Of a DNA stretch of 35,192 nucleotides, positions 34,001-35,192 are shown in pieces; position 1 is the first letter of the stretch, and each line of letters opens with the position of its first letter. The notes under the pieces were generated by a model. The model was not told the DNA's origin and ran no database searches. It worked only from the letters and a program-made list of their open reading frames with translations. Source of the stretch: JANTGF01 sp033791445. Its GTDB lineage: Bacteria > Bacteroidota > Bacteroidia > Bacteroidales > VadinHA17. Location: positions 1-35,192 of the forward strand of contig JASJGS010000063.1 of the NCBI GenBank assembly GCA_033791445.1, read 5' to 3'. Position numbers and translations under genes: made by a program.

Positions 34001-35192
34001 ATGGTTGAAAAAAGGAAGCAAGTAACGTACAGGCCAGGTGTTATGACTTCTTCACCCCTTAAGGACAGAACCTTATATTTTCCTTATATGAGCGACAGTG
34101 CAAGTGCTGTTGCGGCGGCTAGCCGTGCTTGTGGAATTCATGCAGAGGTTTTGCCAATGCAAAATGCAGAAGACCTTGAATTGGGTAGAAAACATACTTC
34201 AGCCAGAGAGTGCTTCCCAATGATTGCAACTACAGGTAATTTCCTCAAAAAACTGTATGATCCAAATACGGATCCTAAAAAAGTGAGTTTTTTCATGCCA
34301 GATCATAACGGCCCATGCAGGTTTGGACAGTACAATAAATTTCAACGAATTGTTTTCGACAAACTTGGATTTAAAGACGCAGAAATAATTTCACCAAGTA
34401 ACGAAACTGCTTACGAGGATATTTCTGGTGGAAAAGGAACCAAATTTCGTTTTCTTGCCTGGAAGGGATTTGTTGCTGTAGATATTTTAAGAAAGTTAAA
34501 ACAGGAAAGAAGGCCATACGAACTCATTAAAGGTACAACTGATAAAGTTTACCAGATAGCCCTTGATGATGTTGTTAGATCAATTGAAAATGGGGCTAAA
34601 GATCTCCCAGATGTTCTGCATCGTGCAGCATTGAATTTTGAAAAAATTCAATTTAGCAATGGCGAGAGAAGACCAGTAATTGCTATTGTAGGAGAAATTT
34701 TCATGCGTGACAATCCATTCTGCAGCGGATTTCTTGTTGACCGATTGGAAAAATTTGGAGCTGAAACATTTATTGCTCCTTTCTCTGAATGGCTAAGTTA
34801 TTCAACATACAGGTACACCCGTGATAGCTTATGGAGGCAAGATTACAAAGGCGTAATGAAATCAAAAATACAGGAATTCTCCCAAAATATCTCTGCAGGA
34901 AAGCTACACAAAGCAGTACACGGTCATATTGAAGTTGATAGGGATATATCTGTAAAAGACATGCTTTCAAGTTGCGGAGAATACATTCACAGGCATTACG
35001 ATGGTGATCCTGCATTAAACCTGGGAAGTTCAGTTGAGTTAGCGAAAACAGGCATTTCAGGAATAGCTAATATACTTCCCTTTACGTGTATGCCTGGAAC
35101 TGTGGTTTCGTCTATTGGTCATAAATTTAAAAGAGACCATAACAATATCCCATATGAAAGTATTGCTTATGATGGCCAGGAGGACACCTCAA
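31043..35192 (+). CDS. Acyl-CoA dehydratase activase/reductase fusion (BadF/BadG/HgdC type), 3' end missing
   Basis: Open reading frame of at least 1383 residues that leaves the window. Two ASKHA ATPase domains of the 2-hydroxyacyl-CoA dehydratase activator family stand in tandem: FDIGSISIN with C134 in ICAAGTGS, then LDIGSLSTN (from about residue 324) with C448 in VCAAGTGS. A Cys cluster follows (C606, C609, C613, C633 in TCKACSNQCEI and GGRCDKW), then a long DUF2229/HgdB-like region with ETCFP (C724), NCNCPW (C764, C766), RCGPD (C938), RECFP (C1057), GPCRF (C1092) and FTCMPG (C1349). Such proteins use ATP to push an electron to a very low potential. The start is ATG 31043; the ATG at 31036 is in another frame. 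Substrate unknown; the enzyme is presumably oxygen-sensitive. Confidence 0.9.
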   Translation, partial: MEKKYYLGFDIGSISINTVLLDEDRNIIENHYDFCHGKPFHLLKDILASVLSRYSESSIKAITFTGTGGKVANELLGGHFVNEIIAQSASVAKLYPNAKTVIEMGGEDSKLILMHGGKDNKPSSLSDFTLNNICAAGTGSFLDQQAKRIGVSIEKEFGEMALKSENPPRIAGRCSVFAKSDMIHLQQIATPVYDIVAGLCFAVARNFISSLGKGKKLETPVLFQGGVAANAGVVRAFRELLKAGEDDLIIPEYYASMGAIGALYHILDEEQSESKPFKGLDELNDYLSGDHDRGTWQEALIESAAKYEKDVTPIPEDIDKLEVYLGLDIGSLSTNVVLIDKDNNVISRRYLPTASKPLEAIRRGMSEIFNEVGDRVQVKAAGTTGSGRYLTGDFIGADAIRNEITAQATAAIAYDSKVDTIFEIGGQDSKYISIDNGVVVDFEMNKVCAAGTGSFLEEQSEKLDINIIEEFGKLALEAKKPASLGNRCTVFMESDLNSLQQKGVEKENLVGGLAYSIVQNYIQKVVRQKRIGEHIFFQGGVTNNKSVVAAFEKVTGKKIIVPPHFDVTGAIGAAILARDSMKNGQKTKFKGFDISKIPYTVDKFTCKACSNQCEIRRIRIEGEKKPLYYGGRCDKWEIEDRKGKGVGIPNLFEERLAMLRDGYEETEKDDRVSIGIPRALMLYYQQFPFWRTFFEELGFRVVVSSESDNQLIKKSLEMIIAETCFPVELMHGHIMDLFEKDVDYVFTPFIINAKTEVGNSTSNCNCPWVQTFPFMVKAAINDEKQKEKLLVPTLNFKYFGKVLNKELSDFMSEKFGVSKKKVVSAISKADLAQTTFENKVILRGQEVLDNLGDDKEALVVIGRPYNTGDPALNLSMVDKLINQDVLPIPTDFLPLGSEHILQDYPQMYWPNGQKILAAARIVARDKRLHAVYMGNFRCGPDSFLAHFVHEEMAGKPYLELEIDEHSADAGMITRYEAFLDSLRGSRMVEKRKQVTYRPGVMTSSPLKDRTLYFPYMSDSASAVAAASRACGIHAEVLPMQNAEDLELGRKHTSARECFPMIATTGNFLKKLYDPNTDPKKVSFFMPDHNGPCRFGQYNKFQRIVFDKLGFKDAEIISPSNETAYEDISGGKGTKFRFLAWKGFVAVDILRKLKQERRPYELIKGTTDKVYQIALDDVVRSIENGAKDLPDVLHRAALNFEKIQFSNGERRPVIAIVGEIFMRDNPFCSGFLVDRLEKFGAETFIAPFSEWLSYSTYRYTRDSLWRQDYKGVMKSKIQEFSQNISAGKLHKAVHGHIEVDRDISVKDMLSSCGEYIHRHYDGDPALNLGSSVELAKTGISGIANILPFTCMPGTVVSSIGHKFKRDHNNIPYESIAYDGQEDTS

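Overview
The window is AT-rich chromosomal DNA that reads as a member of the Bacteroidota, probably class Bacteroidia and with at least partly anaerobic metabolism. Four things support this. Several genes have upstream -7 boxes of the Bacteroidetes type TAnnTTTG, and Shine-Dalgarno sequences are scarce. An exbB / small membrane protein / exbD / exbD cluster and an lptE / TPR-like protein / secG / groES / groEL order are both present, as I recall them from this phylum. There is a long acyl-CoA dehydratase activase fusion of the kind seen in anaerobes. The species cannot be named from the sequence. Most of the window is well-packed housekeeping DNA; no insertion sequence, prophage, CRISPR array or recombinase was seen.

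Layout, left to right. 1-8 kb: aspS (minus strand, its last codons cut off by the window edge), tadA, two small envelope proteins of unknown function, then two glutamate dehydrogenase genes flanking dprA, each gdh ending at a clear intrinsic terminator. 8-12.5 kb: tatD and a type I L-asparaginase back to back, a tRNA-Ser(GGA), and the ExbB/ExbD proton-channel cluster, which carries a perfect 16-bp hairpin between its second and third genes. 12.5-14 kb: an SpmA-SpmB fusion membrane protein on the minus strand, divergent from a DDAH-like arginine-modifying enzyme; two adjacent 12-bp palindromes lie between them. 15-20.7 kb: an accessory-looking set with an exported serine hydrolase, a sulfatase, a lipoprotein amidohydrolase without its HxH motif, and a multi-spanning DUF5009-type membrane protein. 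20.8-26.5 kb: a sigma-54 activator without a sensor domain, lptE, an acidic TPR-like protein, secG, groES and groEL. 26.5-31 kb: an exported unknown protein, a Tat-signal-bearing class V aminotransferase, and lepA. 31-35.2 kb: a very long acyl-CoA dehydratase activase/reductase fusion that runs off the right edge.

Themes that join the genes: nitrogen and amino-acid turnover (two GDHs with opposite predicted coenzyme preference, asparaginase, DDAH, amidohydrolase), envelope energisation and biogenesis (ExbBD, LptE, SecG), and protein synthesis and folding (AspRS, TadA, tRNA-Ser, LepA, GroESL). The best leads are the coenzyme-determinant split between the GDH paralogues, the single-chain ATP-driven reductase candidate at the right edge, the amidohydrolase without its metal-binding HxH, and the operator-like double palindrome. 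I see no convincing wholly new system. All functional calls come from reading motifs by eye; no database search was run.
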